A stretch of DNA of 64,000 nt, taken from positions 1-64,000 of the forward strand of contig JACYMF010000105.1 of the NCBI GenBank assembly GCA_015272165.1. The letters are read 5' to 3'. Under the pieces are notes generated by a model. It saw only the letters and a list, made by a program, of their open reading frames with translations, searched no databases and was not told where the DNA came from. The position numbers were made by a program, and so were the translations under genes. This DNA comes from Cyanobacterium sp. T60_A2020_053 (GTDB lineage Bacteria; Cyanobacteriota; Cyanobacteriia; Cyanobacteriales; Cyanobacteriaceae). How positions within the stretch are numbered: the stretch's first letter is position 1; every line of letters starts with the position of its first letter. Shown here in pieces: positions 63,496-64,000 of the stretch.

Positions 63496-64000
63496 ATGGA
63501 TTTAATTAATTTACAAAATACTTTAGATAATCTTTCTTTCGCCGTTTTATTTTTGGCGATGTTGCTTTATTGGGTGGGTAGCGCCCTCCCCTCTTTGACG
63601 ATATTACCCAAGTTAGGCAAAACTGGGGTGATTATTGCCAATATGGCTATGGCTACTCTTTTATTAGCCCGATGGATTGAAGGGGGTTATTTCCCTTTGA
63701 GTAATCTTTATGAGTCTTTATTTTTCTTGGCTTGGGGCATCACTACAGTACATTTGATCGCTGAGGGAATGAGTCAAAGTCGTTTGGTGGGAGTGGTGAC
63801 AACTCCAGTTTTAATGGGTATTACTGCTTTTGCTACTATGTCATTACCTGCGGAAATGCAACACAGTGAGCCTTTAGTTCCAGCGTTAAAATCAAATTGG
63901 TTGATGATGCACGTTAGTGTAATGATGCTCAGTTATTCCGCTTTGATGGTGGGCGCTTTGGTAGCCCTTGCCTTTCTGATTTTAACTCAAGGCAAAGAAA
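63496..64000 (+). CDS. ccsA: Cytochrome c biogenesis protein CcsA (CcsB/ResC type), 5' part
   Basis: The gene runs off the window end; 168 codons are visible. The product begins [20 protein letters not shown] and shows several membrane helices, with [20 protein letters not shown], typical of CcsA, and [20 protein letters not shown]. The family's WWD domain would follow beyond the window. With Ccs1 it forms the system II haem-attachment complex that delivers haem to apocytochromes on the lumen side of the thylakoid. AGCGCCCTCCCC encodes part of the first loop. Confidence 0.9.
   Translation, partial: MDLINLQNTLDNLSFAVLFLAMLLYWVGSALPSLTILPKLGKTGVIIANMAMATLLLARWIEGGYFPLSNLYESLFFLAWGITTVHLIAEGMSQSRLVGVVTTPVLMGITAFATMSLPAEMQHSEPLVPALKSNWLMMHVSVMMLSYSALMVGALVALAFLILTQGKE

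Overview
The window is chromosomal DNA of an AT-rich, probably unicellular cyanobacterium. Evidence for this includes an nrtABCD nitrate transporter with the cyanobacterial NrtC fusion, a one-helix high-light-inducible protein, a DUF6761 protein, HpsE-type polysaccharide glycosyltransferases, a Pil chemotaxis-like cluster, the start of a CcsA gene and many miniature repeats. The style resembles the Geminocystis/Cyanobacterium group, but that placement is inference. No rRNA, tRNA or CRISPR array was recognised.

Layout. 0.1-7.6 kb: an acyltransferase, an RDD membrane protein, a zinc-ribbon membrane protein, an RsuA/RluB-type pseudouridine synthase, a RodZ-like protein, an Rpn-family nuclease and a family-5 solute-binding lipoprotein. 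7.9-15.6 kb: ACT-domain malic enzyme, a methyltransferase, prmA, argJ, infC, a LivH-type permease and a GT4 glycosyltransferase. 16-18.2 kb: adhE with an internal deletion. 18.5-19.9 kb: gatC, rpsP, khpA and a DUF6761 gene. 20.3-25 kb: a polysaccharide-export permease and pilH-pilI-pilJ. 25.9-31.3 kb: nrtABCD. 31.7-34.1 kb: arsJ and its partner GAPDH (arsenate detoxification). 34.5-40.1 kb: a TrpD-like protein, a HEAT-repeat protein and a GH38 alpha-mannosidase. 40.3-48.6 kb: a DUF3352 pseudogene, TerC, YdcF, fmt, an SPFH protein, MazG, a HigB-like toxin with a truncated antitoxin, thyX and hliP. 49-57.5 kb: an LmeA/pentapeptide protein, a Na+/H+ antiporter, a broken DUF1810 gene, an aspartate aminotransferase, a 44-residue protein, aroQ, a lipid kinase, a small membrane protein and a VWA protein. 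57.6-62.9 kb: a minus-strand surface-polysaccharide cluster with a YefM/YoeB module inside it. 63.1-64 kb: a transposase remnant and the 5' part of ccsA.

The intergenic DNA is the most unusual part. (1) The heptamer GGGCGCT/AGCGCCC occurs about a hundred times (hand count), in and between genes, where about one or two would be expected; the usual cyanobacterial HIP1 octamer GCGATCGC was seen only three times. (2) A 346-bp noncoding sequence rich in potential hairpins is present twice without a visible difference, 47.7 kb apart. (3) Several miniature transposon families have clear ends and target duplications: a 215-bp CAGGG-ended element with 9-bp duplications, a 155-bp TAATATCAAGTTCG-ended element, an approximately 260-bp GGGTTTGCTGAA-ended family, and others. 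Several of them lie exactly at stop codons, so that the element end supplies or borders the stop. (4) Gene decay is visible: a DUF1810 gene split by a miniature element, a DUF3352 gene with two in-frame stops, a glycosyltransferase with a premature stop, an antitoxin lacking its DNA-binding domain, and adhE lacking part of its alcohol-dehydrogenase active site.
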